A stretch of 64,000 nucleotides of DNA from Pelagadaptatus aseana. GTDB taxonomy: Bacteria; Pseudomonadota; Gammaproteobacteria; Pseudomonadales; Cellvibrionaceae. Location: NCBI GenBank assembly GCA_040365065.1, contig BAABNI010000003.1, positions 186,001 through 250,000 on the forward strand. Direction: 5' to 3'. The translations under genes and the position numbers were made by a program. The notes below the pieces were generated by a model that saw nothing but the letters and a program-made list of their open reading frames with translations, made no database searches and had not been told where the DNA came from. Below, piece by piece: positions 53,205 through 62,200 of this stretch (position 1 is the first letter of the stretch; each line of letters starts with the position of its first letter).

Positions 53205-54056
53205 ATGCCCCAATCGACCCTGCTGGTGGTCATAGACCCAACCTCGGATAATCAAACTGCGCTGAAACGGGCAGAACAACTGGCGGTAGACACCGGAGCC
53301 AGGCTGCACCTGTTCTGTTGCTATCAGCCGGAGGATATTGGCGACTTTCACTCGCGCCACGACGCCAAGCACACCACCCTGCTGGAGTTGCGCGACAAAC
53401 TCGAAGCACTGGCCAAGCCACTGAGGGAAGAAGGCCTGGCGGTAAGCGTCGAGCCCTACTGGAATCAGAACTGGCAAGAGTCTGTGGTACACGCCTGCGG
53501 CCGCAATGGTGCCGGCATGGTGATTAAATCCAGTTATTGCCACCGGGGCTTTCTGCAGCATCTGCGCACGCGCTCGGATTTTACCCTGATACGCAAAGCG
53601 CCCTGCGCCACCCTGCTGGTCAAAGAGGACGCCCCCTGGACCAATCAGCGCATTCTCGCCGCCGTTAACATCGATACCGCCGATGCCGAACACGACATGC
53701 TGAACAATGTCATCGTTACCGAGGCCCAGCGTCTGGCCAATGCCACCCAGTCAGATCTGCACCTGGTGGCAGCCATGGATCATACGGCCAATATGGCCGA
53801 CGTACTCGGTCTGCTCGAAGACGAAGACCAATCCCGCGAGAGCGCCATTGCCGAGCGCTTTGGCGTTAATCTCGACCGGGTACACATTCGCACCGGCAAA
53901 GCCACCGAAGCGATTCTTGAGGTGACTAACGACATTAACGCCGACGTGCTGGTACTCGGCACCGTGGCGCGTCATGGTCTGCAGGGTGCACTGATAGGCA
54001 ATACCGCAGAGAAGGTGATCGACCAGCTTGATGTCGATGTCCTGACAGTAACCTGA
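53205..54056 (+). CDS. Tandem universal stress protein (UspE-like)
   Basis: The 283-residue product (AAGGAG upstream) has two Usp domains. The first (about 1-140) has VVIDPTSDNQTALKRAEQLA and ends with KAPCATLLVKED. The second (about 145-283) carries the nucleotide-loop pattern GTVARHGLQGALIGNTAEKVI near 257. Usp proteins support survival under starvation and other stress. It has its own terminator and is convergent with the OmpA-family gene. Confidence 0.93.
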   Translation: MPQSTLLVVIDPTSDNQTALKRAEQLAVDTGARLHLFCCYQPEDIGDFHSRHDAKHTTLLELRDKLEALAKPLREEGLAVSVEPYWNQNWQESVVHACGRNGAGMVIKSSYCHRGFLQHLRTRSDFTLIRKAPCATLLVKEDAPWTNQRILAAVNIDTADAEHDMLNNVIVTEAQRLANATQSDLHLVAAMDHTANMADVLGLLEDEDQSRESAIAERFGVNLDRVHIRTGKATEAILEVTNDINADVLVLGTVARHGLQGALIGNTAEKVIDQLDVDVLTVT

Positions 54057-54075
54057 ACAGGCCTCCAGCTAGGCA

Positions 54076-54107
54076 ATAAAAAAGGCACCCTCGGGTGCCT
54101 TTTTTAT
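54076..54107. terminator. Bidirectional terminator between usp and the OmpA-family gene
   Basis: ATAAAAAAGGCACCC pairs with GGGTGCCTTTTTTAT around a two-base loop, with A and T tracts on both sides, between convergent genes. Confidence 0.93.
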
Positions 54108-54141
54108 CATTGAGCCCCCGTCTGCACAGGGGCATTGCCAC

Positions 54142-55179
54142 TTAGCGTTGCTTCATAGTCTCAACCTGAGCGCTGATCTCTGCAATCACGCGACGGTTGG
54201 CAGCGCGACCTTCGATGGCCTCATTGGACGCAATCGGCATGTCTTCGCCATAGCCTTTGGCGCTGACGCGACCCGCCTCTACACCAAACTTCTCAACCAG
54301 CACCTTGGCCACGGCATCGGCACGACGCTGGGACAGGTTTTTGTTGTAAGCGGCAGAGCCACGGGAATCGGTGTGCCCCTGAATCTCCACTTTGGTATTG
54401 CTGTAGGTTTCCATAAAGTCGGCAACGCGCTTGATTTCAGAGTAGTAAGCTTCTTTAACCACGGCGCTGTCGTTGTCGAAGTACAGCTTCAGGCCAACGG
54501 ACACATCTTCCATCAGCTTCATTGGGCAACCATCGGCATCCACCGCCAGATTGGCGGCCGTACCCGGGCATTTATCCTCATCGTCGTAAACTCCGTCACC
54601 GTCACTGTCGAGACGCTGAGGCGCAGGTTCAGGAGCGGCTGGTGCCGCAGTTTTGCCCAGCTTGTAGGTCAACGCCAGCAGCAGGCCCAAATCCTGTTCA
54701 TTCTCGTCCATGCTATCGAACCAGCGCAGATCGGTGCGGAAGTCGAAGTGCTCAGACAGCTCGCGCTTCACGCCCACACCCAGATTCCAGCGGGTTTCAT
54801 CCGTGGTGGAACCGTTGTCCACATCAAATTCCACATCACCCAGACCACCGATCAAAAACGGCTGCCAGGCACCCCAGGTATTTTCCAGATGGTAGAGGAA
54901 ATCCAGGCGGGCAGATTCGGTATCAACGTCACCGCCGTTGTTTTCCAGCTCGCTGTCAATTTCGGTCCACCAGGCTTCTACGGTCCAGCGTGGGTTGATC
55001 ACATAACCCAGACCAACGCCATAACCGGTCTCATCATCCAGCTTGCGATCACTGTCGAACTTCTGGAAAGCTGCGCCGGCGCTGATTTCAAATTTGTGGC
55101 CATCGGCAAATGCCAGCGGTGCCAACATAGCGCCGGAAACGGCAGAGGCCAAAGCCAGTTTTTTCATGGTGCTTCTCAT
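54142..55179 (-). CDS. OmpA/OprF-family outer-membrane porin
   Basis: The 345-residue product (ATG 55179; GGAG 8 bases upstream) has a signal peptide ending PLAFA, an eight-strand-type N-terminal barrel (about 25-190), a Pro/Ala hinge with a calcium-type repeat DSDGDGVYDDEDKCP near 200, and a C-terminal OmpA domain (about 230-345) with VEIQGHTDSRG near 272 and SQRRADAV. The last domain binds peptidoglycan. It is the OprF-type arrangement. The gene stands alone with a 219-bp gap before the DUF2959 gene. Confidence 0.94.
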   Translation of the reverse strand: MRSTMKKLALASAVSGAMLAPLAFADGHKFEISAGAAFQKFDSDRKLDDETGYGVGLGYVINPRWTVEAWWTEIDSELENNGGDVDTESARLDFLYHLENTWGAWQPFLIGGLGDVEFDVDNGSTTDETRWNLGVGVKRELSEHFDFRTDLRWFDSMDENEQDLGLLLALTYKLGKTAAPAAPEPAPQRLDSDGDGVYDDEDKCPGTAANLAVDADGCPMKLMEDVSVGLKLYFDNDSAVVKEAYYSEIKRVADFMETYSNTKVEIQGHTDSRGSAAYNKNLSQRRADAVAKVLVEKFGVEAGRVSAKGYGEDMPIASNEAIEGRAANRRVIAEISAQVETMKQR

Positions 55180-55398
55180 TTTCGCTACTCCAATTTGCGA
55201 GGTACTAAACTTTTTATAGGTACATCTTTTTGTTATTCAGGGTACTTATTCGGTTGTTAGACCTGTCTCCACCGCATCGGTGTGTCTCGGGTCCCTCCTG
55301 TTCAGTTGCTTGTGACCTATGACCGGCACCAACCACTGTCAGGTGATTGCCACCAGTGTAGACAACAACTGAAAAATTGCCGGTGTTTTGTCCTTTCT

Positions 55399-56037
55399 TT
55401 ACTGCAAAGTTTCCATAAATTGCTCGGAAGCCTTGATGGATGCCTCCATATCCGCAATCAATCGCTGCACATCGCGCTTGAGGGAGCCAAATTCCCCCTT
55501 CAGCGAGGCAATGGCTCGGGCATTGAGGTTGTGTTTCAAAAACAATACCTGATCGTGCAGCGTTTCCAGCACCGGAAACATTTTTTCTTCGGCCGAGTGC
55601 ATGGCGCTGAGCATCTTCTTGTAGTGGGCTTTGGTCTCGCGCAGCTGAGCGGCACTCTGTCGCTTCAGCGAGGCATTACTGTACTGATCGAGCTCACCTT
55701 CCCACTCATCAAACAGGTCTTCAGCCACATCTTCTACCCGATCGATATTGGCGCTCAGCTCTTCGGCCCGTGACAGACTGTCCTGATATTCACCGTCCAG
55801 TGCCTTGTACACTTTTTCCAGCTCGCCGCCATCAAAGTTCAGTTCTTCCGTAAAACGCTCCAGCGCTGACGCAAACTGCTCTTTAACATCCACCTGTGAG
55901 TCGCGCACGTCTTCAACCCGATCGACCAGAATGTCGCGCTTGTGAAAACCCACTTTCTCCATGGCGCCGTAATAGGCGCTCTCGCAGCCCGCCAGGACGA
56001 CACAAGCCAACAGCACCAGACTCAGACGTTGTAACAT
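55399..56037 (-). CDS. DUF2959 lipoprotein
   Basis: The 212-residue product has a lipobox VVLAGC (Cys 18) and is then helical and acidic. YYGAMEKVGFHKRDILVDRVEDVRDSQ near residue 22 and a long coiled coil near 150-212 fit the DUF2959 family. Function is unknown. Its ATG immediately follows the trmB stop, so the two are coupled. Confidence 0.87.
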   Translation of the reverse strand: MLQRLSLVLLACVVLAGCESAYYGAMEKVGFHKRDILVDRVEDVRDSQVDVKEQFASALERFTEELNFDGGELEKVYKALDGEYQDSLSRAEELSANIDRVEDVAEDLFDEWEGELDQYSNASLKRQSAAQLRETKAHYKKMLSAMHSAEEKMFPVLETLHDQVLFLKHNLNARAIASLKGEFGSLKRDVQRLIADMEASIKASEQFMETLQ

Positions 56038-56748
56038 TTACTCACTCTCCTTTTTGGTAAACAACAAATCCCAGACACCGTGACCCAGACGCTCGCCCCG
56101 CTTTTCAAATTTGGTCACCGGGCGATACTCGGGCCGCTCTGAAAAACAGTATTCACCGGCCTGATTGTCCAGCTCGGTAAACGGCGACAGCACTTCCATC
56201 ATATGTTCGGCGTAAGCCTCCCAATCCGTCGCCATATGAATGACACCACCGGGTTTGAGCTTTTGCAAAATTTTAGCCACGAAAGGTGGCTGAACAATGC
56301 GTCGTTTGTTGTGCTTCTTTTTATGCCAGGGGTCAGGAAAATACAGCTGGAAGCGGTCCAGACTGTTATCGGGTATGCAATCGTCGAGCACATCAATGGC
56401 GTCCGCCATATACACCCGCAGGTTTTCCACCTCGGCTTTGGCGGCGTTGTTGATCAGACAACCAACACCCGGAGGATGCACTTCGATACCAATAAAATCC
56501 TTGTCCGGCTCATTCACCGCCATGCTGCAGAGCGAGTCACCCATGCCAAAACCGATCTCCAGAACCACCGGGGCCTGGCGACCAAACAGCTGTGGCAGAG
56601 ACTGCATGCCATCAAATAAACTGACCCCGTAGGTTTGCCACTGACTGGCAAAAGCCTTTTTCTGGCCATCGGTCATGCGCCCGCTGCGAATCACGTAACT
56701 GCGTATCGGCTTGCGCTTGTATTCGGGTTTAAATTCTAAAGGATCCAT
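56038..56748 (-). CDS. trmB: tRNA (guanine-N7-)-methyltransferase
   Basis: From ATG 56748 the product is 236 residues, the normal TrmB length; the frame opens at 56922 but the extra residues are not conserved. RKPIRSYVIRSGRMT leads, the SAM site is EIGFGMGDSL near residue 68, and LYFPDPWHKKKHNKRR near 145 is the hallmark motif. It methylates G46 in the tRNA variable loop. It is followed directly by the DUF2959 gene. Confidence 0.96.
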   Translation of the reverse strand: MDPLEFKPEYKRKPIRSYVIRSGRMTDGQKKAFASQWQTYGVSLFDGMQSLPQLFGRQAPVVLEIGFGMGDSLCSMAVNEPDKDFIGIEVHPPGVGCLINNAAKAEVENLRVYMADAIDVLDDCIPDNSLDRFQLYFPDPWHKKKHNKRRIVQPPFVAKILQKLKPGGVIHMATDWEAYAEHMMEVLSPFTELDNQAGEYCFSERPEYRPVTKFEKRGERLGHGVWDLLFTKKESE

Positions 56749-56770
56749 AACAACTTCTATTACTGCATAA

Positions 56771-57148
56771 TTAAGATTGTATCTGACGCGCCGACCAGCA
56801 TAACGACAGCCAGCCGACCATAAATGATAATCCACCAACGGGAGTAATCGGCCCAACCCAGGACGGGGCACCGAATGCCAGGGCGTAGAGGGAACCACTG
56901 AACAGCCCGATACCGATGACAAACGCCCAGCCGGACACTTTTAGCGAGCTACTGTCAGGTGTGCGGTAGAGCAGCAATGCCACGGCGAGCAGCGCCAAAG
57001 TGTGGATAAACTGGTACTCGACCCCGGTCTGGTAAGTCGAAAGCAATGCCTCATCAAGCCGGCCGCGCAATCCATGGGCACCAAAAGCTCCCAGTGCGAC
57101 CGCAATAAAACCGCTAAACGAAGCTAATGTGAGAAACAATCTGGCCAT
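56771..57148 (-). CDS. DUF423 small membrane protein
   Basis: The 125-residue product has four membrane segments and the DUF423 signature GAFGAHGLRGRLDEALLSTYQTGVEYQFIH near residues 21-50. Function is unknown in this widespread family. It lies 22 bp upstream of trmB on the same strand. Confidence 0.9.
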   Translation of the reverse strand: MARLFLTLASFSGFIAVALGAFGAHGLRGRLDEALLSTYQTGVEYQFIHTLALLAVALLLYRTPDSSSLKVSGWAFVIGIGLFSGSLYALAFGAPSWVGPITPVGGLSFMVGWLSLCWSARQIQS

Positions 57149-57223
57149 GGGCGTCCTGCGTGGTGATCTGGCTATTGAGTCAGACTGATTGAGACGCCTT
57201 CAAGGCCCTCAACCTATGGGTAT

Positions 57224-57253
57224 AAAAAAAGCCACAATCACTGTGGCTTTTTC
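57224..57253 (-). terminator. rpoH terminator
   Basis: AAAAAGCCACA pairs with TGTGGCTTTTT around a five-base loop, 22 bp after the rpoH stop, with a T run on the minus strand reading into the A tract at the left. Confidence 0.85.
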
Positions 57254-57274
57254 AGTGGCGAGGTAAAGTGGCTA

Positions 57275-58129
57275 TCAAGCCTCCATGGCCACGCGAATTT
57301 TCTTCATCGCATTCTTTTCCAGCTGGCGGATACGCTCGGCAGAAACCCCGTAGTGAGCGGCCAACTCATGCAAGGTCGCCTTGTCTTCGTTGAGCCAGCG
57401 TTGCTGCAGGATATCGCGGCTGCGGTCATCCAGAACCTCCAGTGCTTTGGCCAGGCTGGCGGCATTGCTGTCACTCCAGTCGGCATTCTCCAACTGCACT
57501 GCGGGGTCATACCGCTTGTCTTCGAGATAATAGGCCGGTGCCTGATAGGCGGTGTCATCGTCGTCATCACTGCCGGCATCGAAAGCGGCATCATAGGCAG
57601 AAAGACGGCCTTCCATCTCTCTCACATGCTTGGTTTCAACGCCCAGATCTTCGGCAATGACTTTGGTTTCTTCCTCTGTCAGCCAAGCCAGACGCTTTTT
57701 GGCACCGCGCAGATTGAAGAATAACTTGCGCTGAGCCTTGGTGGTGGCCACCTTGACGATACGCCAGTTGCGCAGAATAAATTCGTGCATCTCGGCCTTG
57801 ATCCAATGCACTGCAAACGACACCAGACGCACACCCTTCTCGGGGTTAAAGCGCTTGACCGCTTTCATCAGACCAACGTTGCCTTCCTGAATCAGGTCGC
57901 CCTGTGACAGACCATAACCGGAATAGGTTTTGGCAATGTGCACCACAAATCTGAGATGAGCCAGCACCAGACGGCGGGCCGCCTCCAGATCTTCGTGGTA
58001 ATAAAGCTTTTCAGCGAGCTCTTTTTCCTCTTCGGCAGAGAGCACGGCAAAACCATTAACCGCCTGTACGTAGGCGTTAAGGTTGGCGCCGGGAGCCAAT
58101 ACATCAACTGGCTGTAAGCTTGTTCCCAT
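57275..58129 (-). CDS. rpoH: Heat-shock sigma factor sigma-32
   Basis: The 284-residue product (ATG 58129, GGAGG 9 bases upstream) has the RpoH layout: region 2 with RRLVLAHLRFVVHIAKTYSGYGL and DLIQEGNVGLMKAVKRF, the RpoH-box region FNLRGAKKRLAWLTEEET near residues 133-150, and region 4 ending with ERIRQLEKNAMKKIR. It directs transcription of chaperone and protease genes. It follows ftsX, as in many gammaproteobacteria. Its upstream region carries both a sigma-E-like promoter and a CIRCE-like element. Confidence 0.97.
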   Translation of the reverse strand: MGTSLQPVDVLAPGANLNAYVQAVNGFAVLSAEEEKELAEKLYYHEDLEAARRLVLAHLRFVVHIAKTYSGYGLSQGDLIQEGNVGLMKAVKRFNPEKGVRLVSFAVHWIKAEMHEFILRNWRIVKVATTKAQRKLFFNLRGAKKRLAWLTEEETKVIAEDLGVETKHVREMEGRLSAYDAAFDAGSDDDDDTAYQAPAYYLEDKRYDPAVQLENADWSDSNAASLAKALEVLDDRSRDILQQRWLNEDKATLHELAAHYGVSAERIRQLEKNAMKKIRVAMEA

Positions 58130-58215
58130 GATTGCTGTCCTCCAGCACGTAAATACATCTAAACGCTTATTTGACGGGGGTTTGAGACACACTCAGTCCC
58201 CAAAGCCGCCTGAGT

Positions 58216-58242
58216 TTACCACTCCCGGCGTTAGAGTGCTAA
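58216..58242. promoter_or_regulatory. CIRCE-like operator (HrcA site) upstream of rpoH
   Basis: Read on the minus strand: TTAGCACTC-N9-GAGTGGTAA. The CIRCE consensus is TTAGCACTC-N9-GAGTGCTAA, so 17 of 18 arm positions and the 9-bp spacer match. It is 87 bp before the rpoH ATG and overlaps the -10 of the sigma-E-like promoter. HrcA would repress there. No hrcA gene is in the window. Confidence 0.75.
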
Positions 58243-58258
58243 CCTCTCGAAAAGTTCA
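58231..58258 (-). promoter_or_regulatory. Sigma-E/AlgU-like promoter of rpoH
   Basis: On the minus strand TGAACTT (58258-58252), a 16-bp spacer and TCTAA (58235-58231) resemble the extracytoplasmic sigma-E pattern GGAACTT-N16-TCnnA. Sigma-E control of rpoH is known in E. coli and Pseudomonas. The -10 lies inside the CIRCE-like dyad. Confidence 0.55.
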
Positions 58259-58314
58259 CTAAATCGTTATACTTTTCAACGAGTTATAACCCCAACCTGA
58301 AACCTCTGACAGGA

Positions 58315-59388
58315 CTATTCCGGGTTAATTTGGCGCAATTGGCGACCGACAGTCAACCAAGCCCCGAGCCAGCCAACCAGTGCCGCCAGAGCCAACAACC
58401 CCAGTGACGCGGTGAATCCAAGCCCCTGCAGACGAAAATCACTCTGATACAGGCTGGCCAATTCGCTGACCGGACCACTCAAACCGGCCAAACCGAGCGT
58501 CAGTAACAGCCACGCCAGAACACCACCGGCCAGGCCATACCACAACCCGGTATAAAGAAAGGGTCGACGCACAAAGGCATCGGTGCCACCAACCAGTTTG
58601 ATGATCACAATTTCATCGCGCCGGTTTTCGATGGCCAGACGGATGGTGTTGCCGATCACCAGTAGTACGCCAACAATCAACAAAACGCCCAACCCCAGTA
58701 CCAGACGCTCGCCGATATGAAGTATTTGATAGAGCCGTTTGATCCAGGCCTGGTCGTAGAGCACATCATCCACCACCGCCGACTGTCGGGCCTTTTCAGC
58801 CAATTGTTGTAATTGGGTTACGGATACCAACGGTTGCGGCGTCACCACCAGCGCCGGCGGCAGCGGATTGGTATCCAGACTGCGCAGCGCAGACCCCATA
58901 CCCGACTCACGCTCAAAATCCGCCAGAGCCTGATCGGCCGAGATATAGGTCACCGAGGCCACCGCCAACTCGGCCTCTAGCTGTTGCTGCAGCTTGTCGA
59001 TGGCCGCCTCCCGGGCCGCCACATTGAGAAACAGGGTCACCCTGGGGCCGGAGTCCCATGCCGCCCCCAGTTGCTGAACGTTGTTGAGACTCACCAGCAG
59101 TGTGGCCGGTAACGCCAGAGCAATGGCCATAACCAGTGCCGTCATCAGGCTTTGCAGCGGTGAACGCAATAGCCGTTGCCAACTGTCTGTTGCGCTGGCG
59201 CGGTGGTGAGCAAGGTAGGCCTGCCAGCGATCACCCAAGCCGGTTCGCTGCAACACCGCGCCCTTGGTATCCGCCTCACGCCTGGATGCGGTCCGACCGC
59301 TGCTTTTGGCAGACGTCTTTTGTCGTGCTGGCTCTTTGCGACTCGCACCGGAGGGTGCAACCCGACTAGCTCCCTGCTTTAGCGGCAT
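58315..59388 (-). CDS. ftsX: Cell division ABC transporter permease FtsX
   Basis: From ATG 59388 (GGAG 9 bases upstream) the product is 357 residues. A basic N-terminal tail (about 1-75) precedes TM1 (about 80-100), a periplasmic domain and three C-terminal TMs. NTIRLAIENRRDEIVIIKLVGGTDAFVRRPFLY near 245-275 is the family signature. FtsX activates murein hydrolases during division. Its start overlaps the ftsE end by 23 bp. Confidence 0.95.
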   Translation of the reverse strand: MPLKQGASRVAPSGASRKEPARQKTSAKSSGRTASRREADTKGAVLQRTGLGDRWQAYLAHHRASATDSWQRLLRSPLQSLMTALVMAIALALPATLLVSLNNVQQLGAAWDSGPRVTLFLNVAAREAAIDKLQQQLEAELAVASVTYISADQALADFERESGMGSALRSLDTNPLPPALVVTPQPLVSVTQLQQLAEKARQSAVVDDVLYDQAWIKRLYQILHIGERLVLGLGVLLIVGVLLVIGNTIRLAIENRRDEIVIIKLVGGTDAFVRRPFLYTGLWYGLAGGVLAWLLLTLGLAGLSGPVSELASLYQSDFRLQGLGFTASLGLLALAALVGWLGAWLTVGRQLRQINPE

Positions 59389-60055
59389 CGCGCAACACTC
59401 CATCGTGTACCAACTGGCCTTTGGACAACCCCAAAACACGCTGTTTGAGGCGCCGGATCAGGGCAATATCGTGACTGGCAATCAATACCGTGACACCAAC
59501 GCTGTTGAACTGCTGAAACAGGGTCATGATTTCGGCGGACAATTGCGGATCAAGGTTGCCGGTTGGCTCATCGGCAAGTAACAGGGGTGGCTTGTTGACG
59601 ACCGCACGGGCAATGCCCACCCGCTGCTGTTCCCCGCCCGACAACAACACCGGATTGTGTTTTTCTTTTCCCAGCAACCCGACTTTATCCAGCGCCGCGC
59701 GCACGCGTCTGGCGGCATCCGTGGGGCTGTAACCCTCAACAAGCAGTGGCAGGGCGACATTGTCATAGACACTGCGATCGAACAATAACCGATGATTCTG
59801 GAACACCACCCCCACCTGACGCCGCAGTGCCGGTATGTGGCGATTGCCGAGGCGGCTGAGATTCTGACCATTGACCCACACCTGCCCCTGAGAGGCCCGC
59901 TCCATCAACATAATCAGTTTTAACAGGGTACTTTTGCCGGCACCGGAGTGGCCGGTCAGAAAGGCCAGCTCGCCGTCAGCCAATTCAAAACTGAGGCGAT
60001 TGAGCGCCTCGTGCCCCCCGGGGTAGCGCTTACTGACCTGATCAAATCGAATCAT
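59366..60055 (-). CDS. ftsE: Cell division ABC transporter ATP-binding protein FtsE
   Basis: The 229-residue product has Walker A GHSGAGKSTLLK near residue 36, the Q-loop in VVFQNHRLL, signature LSGGEQQRVGIARA near 143 and Walker B LLLADEPTGNLD near 163. FtsE pairs with FtsX in the divisome. It starts 31 bp after the ftsY stop. Confidence 0.97.
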   Translation of the reverse strand: MIRFDQVSKRYPGGHEALNRLSFELADGELAFLTGHSGAGKSTLLKLIMLMERASQGQVWVNGQNLSRLGNRHIPALRRQVGVVFQNHRLLFDRSVYDNVALPLLVEGYSPTDAARRVRAALDKVGLLGKEKHNPVLLSGGEQQRVGIARAVVNKPPLLLADEPTGNLDPQLSAEIMTLFQQFNSVGVTVLIASHDIALIRRLKQRVLGLSKGQLVHDGVLRDAAKAGS

Positions 60056-60086
60056 TAACTCGTCTTATTAGTGGTTGCTGTGCGGT

Positions 60087-61328
60087 TTAATCGTTACCAA
60101 ACAGAGCCTGTACAAAATCCTCGGCAACAAAGGGGCGCAGGTCATCAATGCCTTCACCCACACCGATAAAGCGGACCGGCAACCCAAAGCGTTTGCTGAG
60201 GGCAAAGATGACACCCCCTTTGGCCGTGCCATCGAGCTTGGTAAGCACCAGACCGGTGACCCCGGCAGCTTCGATAAATTGCTCAGCCTGACTCAGTGCG
60301 TTCTGTCCGGTACCGGCGTCCAGCACCAACAGTACCTCATGGGGCGCGGTATCATCCAGCTTTGCCATAACCCGCTTGACCTTGGCCAGCTCTTCCATCA
60401 GATGCCCTTTGTTATGCAGACGCCCGGCGGTATCGGCGATAATGACATCCGTGCCCTTGGCCTGCCCCGATGCTATGGCATCAAAGATGACAGAGGCGCT
60501 ATCGGCGCCAGTGTGCTGAGCCACCACGGGCACCTGATTGCGCTCACCCCAGACTTGCAGCTGCTCCACCGCCGCAGCGCGGAAGGTATCGCCAGCGGCG
60601 AGCATCACCGATTTACCATCGCGCTGCAGGCGCTTGGCCAGCTTGCCAATGGTAGTGGTTTTACCCACTCCGTTAACGCCCACGACTAACACCACGGCGG
60701 GCTGCTTCTCAGGCAACTGCAAAGGCGACTCAACCTTGTGCAGCAACTCCGCCAGAGCCTCCTGCAAGGCTTTGTAGAGTGCGTCGGCATCGGCCAGTTG
60801 TTTGCGCTCGACCCGCTCGGTCAGCATGTCGATGATTTCAGTGGTGGCATCCATACCTACATCCGCCACCAATAACTGGGTTTCAATTTCCTCCAGCAGA
60901 TCTTCATCGATCTCTTTCTGCCCCATAAACAGATTGCCCAGACCCTCGGCAAAATTGGCGTTGGTCCGGGACAGTCCCGCTTTCAGTCGGGCGAACAGCC
61001 CCTGTTCGGAAATTTCTGGCTCTGGCTCTGGCTCTGGACTAGTTTCAGACGCAGCAACGGGCTCCTGCAAGGCCAGTTCCGGTTCATCCTGTTCTGCTGC
61101 ACTTGGCGTTGTTTCCGCGGATTCCCGATCGGTCTGAGTCCCACCGAACACGATCCGAACCAGCCACAGCAATAGCAGCAGTGCGACCAGACCACCAAGG
61201 CCCAGTGCCAACAGAGCGACATCCTCACTCCAGCCGGTTGCAGACACAATGTGCTGCAATAGCTCATCCCAAACGGGTAGTTCAGCCGGCGTATTGTCTT
61301 GAGGGGTTACAGGTTGCGTCGACATCAT
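60087..61328 (-). CDS. ftsY: Signal recognition particle receptor FtsY
   Basis: The 413-residue product starts with a short acidic region and a hydrophobic segment (about 35-60; LLALGLGGLVALLLLLWLV), then a Glu/Pro-rich A domain, and the NG domain from about 125: GVNGVGKTTTIGKLA near 222, DTAGRLHNK near 300 and TKLDGTAKGG near 373. It is the membrane docking GTPase for Ffh. The N-terminal hydrophobic segment is present in some gammaproteobacterial FtsY. ATG 61328 has AAGGA directly abutting it; a second ATG 3 bases on is also possible. Confidence 0.95.
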   Translation of the reverse strand: MMSTQPVTPQDNTPAELPVWDELLQHIVSATGWSEDVALLALGLGGLVALLLLLWLVRIVFGGTQTDRESAETTPSAAEQDEPELALQEPVAASETSPEPEPEPEISEQGLFARLKAGLSRTNANFAEGLGNLFMGQKEIDEDLLEEIETQLLVADVGMDATTEIIDMLTERVERKQLADADALYKALQEALAELLHKVESPLQLPEKQPAVVLVVGVNGVGKTTTIGKLAKRLQRDGKSVMLAAGDTFRAAAVEQLQVWGERNQVPVVAQHTGADSASVIFDAIASGQAKGTDVIIADTAGRLHNKGHLMEELAKVKRVMAKLDDTAPHEVLLVLDAGTGQNALSQAEQFIEAAGVTGLVLTKLDGTAKGGVIFALSKRFGLPVRFIGVGEGIDDLRPFVAEDFVQALFGND

Positions 61329-61477
61329 TCCATTCCTTAACCAGAGTCCGCGCCAAGCGATGCACGGATAATGCTGTGAGGCGGCGCCTCGGGCCGCTAT
61401 AATCTGGCGCGCATCCTACCACATCGGGATCGTTTACGAGAGAGCCCAACCACGGGTAGCCACTGATTGAGACAACC

Positions 61478-62092
61478 GTGAAATCCAAACCGCGACAACG
61501 TCAGAATACCAACCAAGCCACCTCTAAAACGGGCAGCAATCGCCTGCGCATCATTGGTGGCCAGTGGCGTGGTCGCAAACTGGATTTTGCCGCTGTGGAG
61601 GGCTTGCGCCCAACCGGTGATCGCATCCGCGAGACCCTGTTCAACTGGCTTCAGGCTGATCTCCCCGGCGCTCACTGTCTGGATCTGTTCAGCGGTTCAG
61701 GCGCTCTCGGGCTCGAGGCGCTGTCGAGGGGCGTCGCCAGCGCCGTGCTGCTGGAAAAAAATGCCACCGCGGCGCAACAGATCCAGAGCAACCTCACACT
61801 GTTAGGCAGCGATGCTGGTCAGGTACTGCAGAGGGACACACTGAGCCATCTGCAACACCCACCGCCCCGACCTTATCAGGTGGTTTTTCTGGACCCGCCG
61901 TTTGCCCTGAACCTCTGGCAAACAGTGATCGACAGTCTTGAAACCCATGACTGGCTGGACGATGGTGCAGCCATCTACATCGAAACCCCGAAGAATCAGT
62001 CACTGGTGATACCGTCGCACTGGCAACTCCATCGCCAAAAGCACAGCGGCCAGATCAGTTACAGCCTCTATTACCGCCATCTTCCGGATTAA
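61478..62092 (+). CDS. rsmD: 16S rRNA (guanine(966)-N(2))-methyltransferase
   Basis: The 204-residue product has LRIIGGQWRGRKLDF near residue 24, GDRIRETLFNWL near 48, the SAM loop LDLFSGSGALGLEAL near 68 and the catalytic motif FLDPPFAL near 132. RsmD methylates G966 of 16S rRNA. It is divergent from ftsY, a widely conserved arrangement, and coaD follows 108 bp later. Confidence 0.95.
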   Translation: MKSKPRQRQNTNQATSKTGSNRLRIIGGQWRGRKLDFAAVEGLRPTGDRIRETLFNWLQADLPGAHCLDLFSGSGALGLEALSRGVASAVLLEKNATAAQQIQSNLTLLGSDAGQVLQRDTLSHLQHPPPRPYQVVFLDPPFALNLWQTVIDSLETHDWLDDGAAIYIETPKNQSLVIPSHWQLHRQKHSGQISYSLYYRHLPD

Positions 62093-62135
62093 CCCGACCA
62101 GTAACGCACATTGGCCTTTCCATGTTCGATAGATT

Positions 62136-62164
62136 TTGTACTTGTCGCTTATTTTGTTTACTAT
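62136..62164 (+). promoter_or_regulatory. Probable sigma-70 promoter of coaD
   Basis: TTGTAC (62136-62141), a 17-bp spacer and TACTAT (62159-62164) lie 37 bp before ATG 62201. Confidence 0.55.
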
Positions 62165-62200
62165 CGCGGCCCTACCGATTGGGACTAACCGAGAAAACCA

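Noticed and set aside
54148..55260. 370-codon plus-strand frame
   Set aside because: Antisense to the OmpA/OprF-family gene.
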